16,829 nucleotides of DNA from CAJMSU01 sp964650315 (GTDB taxonomy: Bacteria > Bacillota_I > Bacilli_A > RF39 > UBA660): assembly GCA_964650315.1 (NCBI GenBank), contig CAZYQE010000013.1, forward strand, positions 1 to 16,829. Direction: 5' to 3'. Numbering within the stretch: position 1 is the stretch's first letter; the number at the start of each line of letters is the position of its first letter. Below are positions 6,981 to 13,625 of the stretch, in pieces. A program made the translations under genes and the position numbers. Below the pieces are notes generated by a model that was given only the letters and a program-made list of their open reading frames with translations, ran no database searches and had not been told where the DNA came from.

Positions 6981-7003
6981 AATATCACCTCAATACTTAA
7001 TAT

Positions 7004-7012
7004 ATTATATCA
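7004..7012 (-). promoter_or_regulatory. Extended -10 promoter of the leftward three-TM gene
   Basis: On the minus strand this reads TGATATAAT, about 24 bases before the ATG at 6980, with GAGGTGA between them. No clear -35. Confidence 0.55.
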
Positions 7013-7094
7013 CTAAACTTATATTATTAGTAATATTTTTATTAATTAATTGTATATTTTTGTAAAAAAGAGTCTTTTATTATTTATAAATATA

Positions 7095-7103
7095 TGTTAA
7101 AAT
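7095..7103 (+). promoter_or_regulatory. Candidate extended -10 promoter of the six-TM gene
   Basis: TGTTAAAAT lies about 30 bases before the ATG at 7132. A second TATAAT at 7109-7114 lacks TG and would start transcription inside the Shine-Dalgarno sequence, so I prefer the first. Confidence 0.4.
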
Positions 7104-7131
7104 GTTTTTATAATAAGAAGGGTAGGATAAT

Positions 7132-7722
7132 ATGGGAAAAAAGAAGAGCGCTAAAACTAGTAAAAATAAAAAAACACAAGTTTATGAAGATAGTTGGATT
7201 TATATATTATTACTTTCAGCAGTAGTAATATTACAACAATCTTTAAAGAATTATACATTTTTAGTAGATGATTTTAGTTTAAGTTATTCATTGTTTTTAT
7301 TACCAGTGATATATTTCTTAACTAATTATATTACTAAGAAAAAAGGTTATAAAAAATCAATTATGGCTATTTCGATATCAGCTATGACAATGGTTATATT
7401 TGTATTATTTATGAATCTATGTACAGGTAAAGGATTTGAATTATATAATGTAGCAGGAGATTTCTGTGGTTATTTTATAAGTCAACTGATAAACTTAACT
7501 ATTTATGAATTCTTACTTGATAATACTAAACCAAATTATATATTAATATTCTTAACATATTTATTTGCTTTAGTAGTTAATTACTTATTCTATTCATTAT
7601 TCTATATAAGTACTATCGCAATAGATAATTATTGGGTAATATATTTTACTACATTATTATTCCAAGCTATGTTAGTTATGTTATTAGCATTTATAGATAT
7701 GCATATTAAAAGAGGTGAATAA
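7132..7722 (+). CDS. Multi-pass membrane protein, possibly VUT/queuosine-precursor-transporter-like
   Basis: A 196-residue protein with a very basic N-terminus (MGKKKSAKTSKNKK) and about six hydrophobic segments. The pattern LLPVIYFLTNYITKKKGYKK followed later by AGDFCGYFISQLINLTIYEFL recalls the VUT/YhhQ family, which have a proline followed by a polar helix end and a later SQLID-type helix. The resemblance is distant and the key acidic residues are not obvious, so function should be treated as unknown. AGAAGGG precedes the ATG. It is monocistronic, ending in a terminator that overlaps its stop codon. Confidence 0.6.
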   Translation: MGKKKSAKTSKNKKTQVYEDSWIYILLLSAVVILQQSLKNYTFLVDDFSLSYSLFLLPVIYFLTNYITKKKGYKKSIMAISISAMTMVIFVLFMNLCTGKGFELYNVAGDFCGYFISQLINLTIYEFLLDNTKPNYILIFLTYLFALVVNYLFYSLFYISTIAIDNYWVIYFTTLLFQAMLVMLLAFIDMHIKRGE

Positions 7723-7733
7723 ACCTCTTTTTT
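7708..7733. terminator. Bidirectional terminator between convergent genes
   Basis: A 9-bp stem (AAAAGAGGT / ACCTCTTTT) with loop GAATAA and T residues to 7733. The left arm and loop hold the last codons and stop of the plus-strand gene. The stem ends next to the minus-strand gene's stop at 7732. Confidence 0.88.
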
Positions 7734-8415
7734 ATATGATTGCTAAAAGTATTAAAATAAAATTATGTAGTATATGTATAAATAATGATGAGAATATAGT
7801 ATCAGTTTTATAATATGCTATAGCAAATGCTAATCCTAGGGAAGTATATGGAATTATATATAGAAGTCCTACTAAGTTAGAACTACTTATAACATGTAAT
7901 AATCCAAATACTAATGAAGATATTATTATAAATAGATATTTATTTGGAAAAGCATTTCTAAAAGATTTTCTAAAGATTAATTCTTCAATCATAGGAGCAA
8001 TAATACCAGCAGTAATTAACATTATAATGGGAGATGAACTAATCATTTGTTGTACTAATTTTTCATTATTAGCTCCTCCAGCTTTAAATACAATATTAAT
8101 TAATATGTTAGTAGCAAACATAAAGAATAATCCTATTATCCAACATTTAGTACTTATATCAATTACTTTAATTGCATTATTTTTAAATATTTTAAATTCT
8201 TTTATTAATTCTTTTCTATATATTAGTATTAATATTAATAATAAGCATAAGTCAGAAAATAGTGTTAATAATACTTTGTTATTAGCATTATTTGGATCTA
8301 TTTTAAATAATGATATAGGTATTAATCTAAATAATGAACTAAAATAAAATAATATAAATATAAGTAATAAGATAACTAAGTTTTTAAAATTAATATAGTC
8401 TTTAATCTTACTCAT
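7732..8415 (-). CDS. CPBP family intramembrane metalloprotease (CAAX/ABI type)
   Basis: A 227-residue integral membrane protein with about six hydrophobic segments. The three family motifs are all present: EELIFR (144-149, the EExxxR motif), FGLLH (170-174, the FxxxH motif) and HILHN (214-218, the HxxxN motif). These residues form the active site of intramembrane proteases of the Rce1/CPBP type. In bacteria, members process or protect against peptides such as bacteriocins, act in signalling, or have unknown roles, so the substrate cannot be assigned. GGTGATACT precedes the ATG on the minus strand. A weak TGTTAATCT lies upstream as a possible promoter. The gene stands alone, divergent from the rimP operon. 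Confidence 0.9.
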   Translation of the reverse strand: MSKIKDYINFKNLVILLLIFILFYFSSLFRLIPISLFKIDPNNANNKVLLTLFSDLCLLLILILIYRKELIKEFKIFKNNAIKVIDISTKCWIIGLFFMFATNILINIVFKAGGANNEKLVQQMISSSPIIMLITAGIIAPMIEELIFRKSFRNAFPNKYLFIIISSLVFGLLHVISSSNLVGLLYIIPYTSLGLAFAIAYYKTDTIFSSLFIHILHNFILILLAII

Positions 8416-8486
8416 AGTATCACCATTTAAAGATTAACATATTTTTATTTAAAATTAAAGTTATTGTTTGTATTTTATAAAAATTG

Positions 8487-8495
8487 TGTTATAAT
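8487..8495 (+). promoter_or_regulatory. Promoter of the rimP-nusA-infB operon
   Basis: TGTTATAAT extended -10, with a possible -35 TTGTAT at 8468-8473 (16-base spacer). The predicted start is near 8502, giving a leader of about 55 bases, much longer than those of other genes here. Confidence 0.7.
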
Positions 8496-8504
8496 ATATG
8501 CAAG

Positions 8505-8533
8505 AAAGGAGTGGGATTAAAAGACCACTCTTT
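8505..8533 (+). promoter_or_regulatory. Leader hairpin upstream of rimP
   Basis: GAGTGG (8509-8514) pairs with CCACTC (8525-8530). The stem extends through flanking A/T pairs to about 8-9 bp around a 10-base loop, and ends in TTTATT. The left arm holds AAAGGAG, itself a Shine-Dalgarno-like sequence. The T-tract is short, so this may be a weak attenuator, a protein-binding hairpin or an RNA-stability element. As I recall, comparable GUGGG/CCCAC hairpins precede rimP in many Firmicutes. Confidence 0.6.
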
Positions 8534-8556
8534 ATTATGTCTATAGGAGGTATATT

Positions 8557-8805
8557 GTGAAGAGTAGTATAGAGAAACTAGTTAGTGAAGATATTAAAGC
8601 TTTAGGAGTATTTATAGATGATGCATTTATAGAGACTGTAGAGAATAAAGATGTATTAAATATAGTTTTAGATAGTAATGAAGTTATTGATTTAAATAAA
8701 GTAACTGAAGCATCTAGAATTATAAATAAGAAATTAGATAGTAGTAATTTAATTACTGATAATATTTATGAAGTAGATATTTATTCAAAGGAGAAAGGTG
8801 AGTAG
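8557..8805 (+). CDS. rimP: RimP, N-terminal domain only (truncated 30S maturation factor)
   Basis: An 82-residue protein. Its position before nusA, and the pattern IEKLVSEDIKALGVFIDDAFIE ... IDLNKVTEASRIINKKLD ... IYEVDIYS, match the N-terminal alpha/beta domain of RimP, which helps assemble the small ribosomal subunit. Ordinary RimP is about 150 residues, with a C-terminal SH3-like domain after an SSPG motif. Here the chain ends YSKEKGE exactly at that point and nusA follows after one base, so no remnant of the second domain exists. The start is GTG at 8557, six bases after AGGAGG. Whether the protein still binds 30S subunits is unknown. It is the first gene of the operon, behind the leader hairpin. 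Confidence 0.8.
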   Translation: MKSSIEKLVSEDIKALGVFIDDAFIETVENKDVLNIVLDSNEVIDLNKVTEASRIINKKLDSSNLITDNIYEVDIYSKEKGE

Positions 8806-8806
8806 T

Positions 8807-9994
8807 ATGAACGGTAAAGAATTTTTAAAAGCATTAGATAATATTGTAGAAGAAAAAAGTATTGATAAAGATGTAGTTTATGATGCAATGGAGTTAGCTT
8901 TAACTTCTGCATATAAGAAGAATTTTAATTCTAAGACTAATGTAAAAGTAGTATTTGATAGAGATACTGGAGATATTAAAGTATTTTCATATTTAACAGT
9001 AGTACCAGATGATAAAATGACTAAAGAAGAATATGAAGATTATTTATTTGAAAACTATAGTGAAGAAGATGAAGAAGAAATAACAGAAGAAACTGAAGGA
9101 GAAGAAAAAGAAGAAGCAGAAGAAGAAAAAGTTAGTTTCTTTAATCCTGATGTTGAGATTAAATTAAGTGATGCGAAGAAGATTGATAAAAAATTAGAAG
9201 TTGGAGATACAATTGATAAAGAAGTTACTCCAAAAGATTTTGGTAGAGTTGCAGCATCTACTGCAAAACAAGTAGTAATTCAAAAGATAAGAGAAGCTGA
9301 AAGAAATAGTATTATGGAAGATTTCGGTGATAAACAAGATGAATTATTAGTTGGAACAGTAGCGTTAGAAGATACTGATAACTATTTTATTGATTTAGGT
9401 AGAACTAATGGAATACTTCCTAAGAAAGATTGTATACCTGGAGAAAAGATTGAAATGGGTTCTCAAATAAAAGTATATGTTTCTAAAGTAGATAATAATG
9501 GTAAAAACTTATTAGTTTTACTTTCTAGAACACATTATGGATTTGTTAAAAGATTATTTGAATTAGAAATTCCAGAACTTACTGATGGAACGGTTATGAT
9601 TTATAGTGTTGCTAGAGATGCTGGTAATAGAAGTAAGGTAGCTGTTTATACAGAAAGAGGAAATATAGATCCTATTGGAGCTTGTATTGGAGAAAAAGGT
9701 TCTAGAATTGCACGTATTATAGAAGAATTACATGGAGAAAAATTAGATGTTGTTAGATATGATAGTGATCCAGCAGCATTTATAGAAAATGCTTTATCTC
9801 CAGCTAAAGATTTAACAGTAGCAATTACTGATCCTAAGAAACAAGAAGCAATGGTTATTGCTGATGGAGATAATTTTTCACTAGCTATTGGTAAAAAAGG
9901 ACAAAATGCTAGACTTGCTAGTAGATTAACTCACTATAGAATAGATATTAAAACAACAGAACAAGCTAGAGAAGCAGGAATTAATTTTAGATAA
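8807..9994 (+). CDS. nusA: Transcription termination/antitermination factor NusA
   Basis: A 395-residue protein. The N-terminal RNA-polymerase-binding domain (1-160) begins MNGKEFLKALDNI. An S1 domain starts near 180 (LVGTVALEDTDNYFIDLG), followed by two KH domains with GxxG loops GEKG (295-298) and GKKG (362-365). NusA binds RNA polymerase and nascent RNA and tunes pausing, termination and antitermination. It lacks the C-terminal acidic repeats of proteobacterial NusA, as usual in Gram-positives. Residues about 67-113 are an acidic insertion in the N-terminal domain (SEEDEEE, GEEKEEAEEEK). The ATG at 8807 is preferred over the in-frame GTG at 8798, because AGGTGAG at 8796-8802 serves as its ribosome binding site. 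It is one base from the rimP stop. Confidence 0.97.
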   Translation: MNGKEFLKALDNIVEEKSIDKDVVYDAMELALTSAYKKNFNSKTNVKVVFDRDTGDIKVFSYLTVVPDDKMTKEEYEDYLFENYSEEDEEEITEETEGEEKEEAEEEKVSFFNPDVEIKLSDAKKIDKKLEVGDTIDKEVTPKDFGRVAASTAKQVVIQKIREAERNSIMEDFGDKQDELLVGTVALEDTDNYFIDLGRTNGILPKKDCIPGEKIEMGSQIKVYVSKVDNNGKNLLVLLSRTHYGFVKRLFELEIPELTDGTVMIYSVARDAGNRSKVAVYTERGNIDPIGACIGEKGSRIARIIEELHGEKLDVVRYDSDPAAFIENALSPAKDLTVAITDPKKQEAMVIADGDNFSLAIGKKGQNARLASRLTHYRIDIKTTEQAREAGINFR

Positions 9995-10008
9995 TTAGAG
10001 GTGATAAT

Positions 10009-10272
10009 ATGAAGAATAGAAAGATACCTTTAAGAACTTGTGTTATTACAAGAGAAAAATTACCTAAAAAAGAACTACTTAGAATAGTTAGGACTCCAGA
10101 AGGAGAAGTAGTAGTTGATGAAACTGGAAAGATTAATGGTAGAGGAGCATATATTAAAAAAGATATTAGTGTTTTAGATAAAATAAAAAATTCTAATATT
10201 TTAGAAAATAGATTAGAATGTTCTATTGATGAAAGTTTATATGAAGAAATTAAAAAAACAATAGAAAAATAG
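10009..10272 (+). CDS. rnpM: RnpM (YlxR), RNase P modulator family
   Basis: An 87-residue DUF448/YlxR protein. KIPLRTCVITREKLPKKELL and the GRGAY motif (44-48) are family hallmarks; DETGKINGRGAYI forms the conserved core. The family was long uncharacterised, and the Bacillus member is reported to bind RNase P RNA and modulate its activity. It lies 14 bases after nusA behind GAGGTGATAAT and 13 bases before infB, so it is within the operon. The YlxQ (L7Ae-like) gene that commonly follows is absent. Confidence 0.93.
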   Translation: MKNRKIPLRTCVITREKLPKKELLRIVRTPEGEVVVDETGKINGRGAYIKKDISVLDKIKNSNILENRLECSIDESLYEEIKKTIEK

Positions 10273-10285
10273 TGGAGGTGATAAT

Positions 10286-12424
10286 ATGATGAGTGTAGAA
10301 GAATATGCTTTAGATGTTAATAAAACTGTAGAAGAAATTATGGCTTTATGTGATAAGTTAGATATTAAATATGATGATAAAGATAGTATGTTAGAAGATG
10401 TAGATATAGTTACTTTAGATAATGAAGTACAAAGTGATGAAGAAGAAGTAGAAATAGAAAATAGCGAAGAATATGAAGAACAATTAGCTGAAGAAGAAGC
10501 TTATGATAAAGCAGAAGAATTAGCTATGGATACTAAGTTTGATTTAGATAATTCTAGTAATTTTGAAAAAGTTAAAAAGAAAGCAGTTAAGAAGACCGAA
10601 AATAAAAAAGATTTCTTAAAAGAAAGAAAAAAAGCTTATAAGAATAAAGAAAAATTACAATCTAATGAAGCTGTTAAAGATGATGATACTATTCTTTATA
10701 AAGAAGGTATGACTGTATCTGATTTAGCAGAAGTACTTGGTGTAAAAGCAGTTGATTTAGTTAAGAAATTAATGGGATTAGGTGTAATGGCTGCAGTTAA
10801 CCAAGCAGTTGATTTTGAAACTGCTGAAGTAGTAGTTAGTGATTATGATAAGAAGTTAAAGAAAGAAGAAACTGCAGATATTTCTAATTTTGAGAATTTT
10901 GAAATAAAAGATAAAGAAGAAGATTTAGTTGAACGTCCTCCAGTAGTAACAATAATGGGACATGTTGATCATGGTAAAACTACATTATTAGATGCTATTA
11001 GAAAGACTAATGTTGTTGAAGGTGAAGCAGGAGGAATTACTCAAGCTATTGGAGCTTATTCAGTTAAATGTAATGATAAATTAATTACATTTATAGATAC
11101 TCCAGGACATGCTGCATTTACTGAAATGAGAGCACGTGGTGCATCTATTACAGATATAGTTATTATTATAGTTGCTGCTGATGATGGTATTATGCCACAA
11201 ACTAAAGAAGCAATTGATCATGCAAAAGCTGCAGGTGTACCTATAATAGTTGCTATTAATAAAATAGATAAACCTGATGCTGATATAGATAAAACTTTAT
11301 CTGGTTTAGCAGAAAATGGTCTTACTCCAGAAGAATGGGGTGGAGATATTATAGTTAATAAATTATCTGCTAAAACTGGTGAAGGAATTAATGAATTATT
11401 AGAAAATATTTTATTAGTTTCAGAAATGCAAGAATATAAAGCTAATCCAAATAGATATGCAACTGGTACAGTTGTAGAAGCTAAAAAAGATAATAAGGTT
11501 GGTTCAATTGCAACTCTATTAATAGAAAATGGAACACTTCGTTTAGGAGATCCAATAGTTGTTGGAACTTGTGCAGGTAAGGTTCGTACTTTAAAGAATG
11601 ATTTAGGTCAAAATATAGTAGAAGCACCTCCATCAACACCAGTAGAAATTACAGGTATAAGTGAAGTACCTGATGCTGGAGATAAATTTATGGCTTTTGA
11701 ATCTGAAAAACAGGCTAAGAGTATTGCTGAAGAGAGAAAACTTCGTGCTAAAGAAGCTGATAAAAACTTTAGTGGAATGAGCTTAGATGAATTATTTGGA
11801 AGAATTCAAGAAGGTGTTAAAAAGATTAAAGTTGTATTAAAAGCTGATGTTCATGGTAGTTTAGAAGCAGTTAAGTCTTCTTTAGAAAAAATAGATATTG
11901 AAGGTGTAAAAATAGATGTTATTCGTGGAGCTGTTGGAGCTATTACAGAAAGTGATGTAGTTCTAGCTAGCGCTAGTGGAGCTATCATTATTGGATTTAA
12001 TGTAAGAGCTAATAATAAAGCTTTAGATAATGCAAAAAGATTTGGTATAGAAATTAGAACTTATGACATCATATATAAAGTAGTAGAAGATATGGAAGCT
12101 GCTATGAAAGGTATGCTTGATCCAGAATATGAAGAAAAAGTTACTGGACAACTTGAAATTAGACAATTATTTAAATTCTCTAAAGTTGGTTTAATTGCCG
12201 GATGTCATGTTACTGATGGTACTGTTAAAAATAATGAAAAAGCTCGTATTATTAGAGATGGAGTAGTTGTATATAATGGATCTATAAATACATTACAACA
12301 TGAAAAAGATCAAGTTAAAGAAGTTAAAAAAGGAATGGATTGTGGAATTACTTTAGAAAATTGCCAAGATTATAAAGAAGGCGATGTTATTGAAATATAT
12401 GAGTTAGTAGAAATTAAAAGATAA
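10286..12424 (+). CDS. infB: Translation initiation factor IF-2
   Basis: A 712-residue protein. A first IF2N-like helical module at the N-terminus (SVEEYALDVNKTVEEIMALC) is followed by an acidic then Lys-rich linker (about 45-130) and a second IF2N module (about 133-190: MTVSDLAEVLGVKAVDLVKKL). The GTPase domain has G1 GHVDHGKT (225-232), G2 GGIT, G3 DTPGH (271-275), G4 NKID (325-328) and a SAKTGEG G5. Domains II, III and the fMet-tRNA-binding C2 domain follow and look complete. It brings initiator tRNA to the 30S subunit and promotes subunit joining. Two ATGs (10286, 10289) are possible; GGAGGTG is 5 bases before the first. The Lys/Glu linker is short compared with long Gram-negative IF-2. 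Confidence 0.98.
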   Translation: MMSVEEYALDVNKTVEEIMALCDKLDIKYDDKDSMLEDVDIVTLDNEVQSDEEEVEIENSEEYEEQLAEEEAYDKAEELAMDTKFDLDNSSNFEKVKKKAVKKTENKKDFLKERKKAYKNKEKLQSNEAVKDDDTILYKEGMTVSDLAEVLGVKAVDLVKKLMGLGVMAAVNQAVDFETAEVVVSDYDKKLKKEETADISNFENFEIKDKEEDLVERPPVVTIMGHVDHGKTTLLDAIRKTNVVEGEAGGITQAIGAYSVKCNDKLITFIDTPGHAAFTEMRARGASITDIVIIIVAADDGIMPQTKEAIDHAKAAGVPIIVAINKIDKPDADIDKTLSGLAENGLTPEEWGGDIIVNKLSAKTGEGINELLENILLVSEMQEYKANPNRYATGTVVEAKKDNKVGSIATLLIENGTLRLGDPIVVGTCAGKVRTLKNDLGQNIVEAPPSTPVEITGISEVPDAGDKFMAFESEKQAKSIAEERKLRAKEADKNFSGMSLDELFGRIQEGVKKIKVVLKADVHGSLEAVKSSLEKIDIEGVKIDVIRGAVGAITESDVVLASASGAIIIGFNVRANNKALDNAKRFGIEIRTYDIIYKVVEDMEAAMKGMLDPEYEEKVTGQLEIRQLFKFSKVGLIAGCHVTDGTVKNNEKARIIRDGVVVYNGSINTLQHEKDQVKEVKKGMDCGITLENCQDYKEGDVIEIYELVEIKR

Positions 12425-12441
12425 TATTAGGAGTTGATATT

Positions 12442-12786
12442 ATGTCAAGTATCAAAGTAGAAAGATTAAATCATATATTACAACAAGAAATTAGTATGAT
12501 TTTAATGACTGAAGTAAAAGATGAGAAATTAAAATTTGTAACTATTACTGGGGTAGATACTACTAGTGATTATAGTTATGCAAAAGTATATTTTACAGTA
12601 TTAGATGAATCTAATAAAAAAGAAATAAAAGATGAACTTAATAAAGCAAATCATTTTATTAGAGGTAAATTATCAGAAAGAATTGAGATTCGTCATACTC
12701 CAGAATTAAAGTTTGTTTATGATGAATCTATTGCTTATGGAGAGCATATAGATGAAATAATAGATAAAATTCATGAAGATAAATAG
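12442..12786 (+). CDS. rbfA: Ribosome-binding factor A
   Basis: A 114-residue single KH-like-domain protein. SSIKVERLNHILQQEISMIL at the N-terminus, VKDEKLKFVTITGVDTTSDYSYAKVYF and the RHTPELKFVYDESI segment are characteristic. It assists late 30S maturation and 16S rRNA 5'-end processing, working in the same process as RimP and IF-2. It follows infB by 17 bases and is the last gene of the operon. ylxP, often located between infB and rbfA, and truB, often after it, are missing. A strong terminator begins inside its last codons. Confidence 0.96.
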   Translation: MSSIKVERLNHILQQEISMILMTEVKDEKLKFVTITGVDTTSDYSYAKVYFTVLDESNKKEIKDELNKANHFIRGKLSERIEIRHTPELKFVYDESIAYGEHIDEIIDKIHEDK

Positions 12787-12807
12787 TCTACATTGTAGAC
12801 TATTTTT
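12781..12807 (+). terminator. Intrinsic terminator of the rimP-rbfA operon
   Basis: An 11-bp perfect stem (AAATAGTCTAC / GTAGACTATTT) with a 3-base loop and T-run to 12807. The left arm includes the last codon and TAG of rbfA. Confidence 0.92.
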
Positions 12808-12858
12808 GTATATTTATGTAAATATTTATTTATATGTAAAACTAAACTATAAAAATTA

Positions 12859-12867
12859 TGGTATAAT
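12859..12867 (+). promoter_or_regulatory. Extended -10 promoter of the cell-wall operon
   Basis: TGGTATAAT with no evident -35. The predicted start is near 12874, leaving a leader of about 17 bases holding GGAG. Confidence 0.65.
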
Positions 12868-12890
12868 ATACTTGATATGGAGTGATATTC

Positions 12891-13625
12891 ATGAAAATAA
12901 AAATCAAAGGTTTAAATATTAATTATGTGCAATATGGAGAAGGTAAAAAAGATATTTTACTTTTACATGGTTGGGGACAAAATATAGAGATGATGAAGTT
13001 TATTGGAGATAGATTTTCTGATAAATATAGAATCACTATATTAGATTTTCCTGGCTTTGGGGAAAGTGATGAACCTAGTGTTCCATATACAATCGATGAT
13101 TATTATTTAGTATTAGAAGAATTTGTTAAAAAAGTCAAAGTAAAAAAACCAATAGTTATTGGACATTCTTTTGGTGGAAGAGTAGGAATTAGATTTTCTG
13201 CAAATAATCCAATACAAAAATTAGTATTATTTGGAAGTCCTTGTATTAGAATAGAAGAAGATTTATCATTATGGGTTAAATTCTTAAAGAAAATGAAGAC
13301 TTTACCAGGTATGAATAGTATTGGTGAATTTATGAAGAAATTTATTGGTTCACGTGACTATAAAGCAGCTAGTCCAATAATGAGACAAACTTTAGTAAAT
13401 GTAGTTAATGAAGACTTATCTAGTTATGCTAGAAAAATAGAAGAACCAACATTACTTATATGGGGAGAATATGATGAAGAAGCTCCTGTAAGTGATGCTA
13501 AAGAATTAGAAAAAATAATGATTGATGCAGCATTAATAATACTTCCTGGAACGCATTATGCATATATAGAAAATATAGATAGAGTATCTTTAATATTAGA
13601 AGAGTTCTTTAAAGGAGGTAAATAA
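12891..13625 (+). CDS. Alpha/beta-fold hydrolase
   Basis: A 244-residue protein. The oxyanion segment is HGWGQ (26-30), the nucleophile elbow GHSFGG gives Ser93, the acid is Asp195 in GEYDEEAP and the base is His222 in GTHYAY, a complete catalytic triad. A cap region of about 60 residues lies between (130-185). No signal peptide, so it is cytoplasmic. The substrate cannot be read from sequence; esterase-like or ligand-hydrolase roles are equally possible. I prefer the ATG at 12891 over the in-frame GTG at 12882, because the GTG lies within the ribosome binding site. Its stop overlaps the next ATG (TAATG), so it is translationally coupled to the Mur ligase, which suggests a link to envelope metabolism. 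Confidence 0.9.
   Translation: MKIKIKGLNINYVQYGEGKKDILLLHGWGQNIEMMKFIGDRFSDKYRITILDFPGFGESDEPSVPYTIDDYYLVLEEFVKKVKVKKPIVIGHSFGGRVGIRFSANNPIQKLVLFGSPCIRIEEDLSLWVKFLKKMKTLPGMNSIGEFMKKFIGSRDYKAASPIMRQTLVNVVNEDLSSYARKIEEPTLLIWGEYDEEAPVSDAKELEKIMIDAALIILPGTHYAYIENIDRVSLILEEFFKGGK

Noticed and set aside
7109..7114. TATAAT as the main promoter of the six-TM protein gene
   Set aside because: Transcription would begin within the ribosome binding site; the TGTTAAAAT upstream gives a usable leader.
8027..8347. Plus-strand open frame opposite the CPBP protease
   Set aside because: It is antisense to a gene with all three protease motifs and mirrors its hydrophobic codons.
8798..8806. GTG start for NusA three codons upstream of the ATG
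   Set aside because: It lies inside the ribosome binding site and overlaps the rimP stop; NusA proteins normally start MN at the chosen ATG.
12882..12890. GTG start for the alpha/beta hydrolase
   Set aside because: It lies in the GGAGTGAT ribosome binding site of the ATG at 12891.
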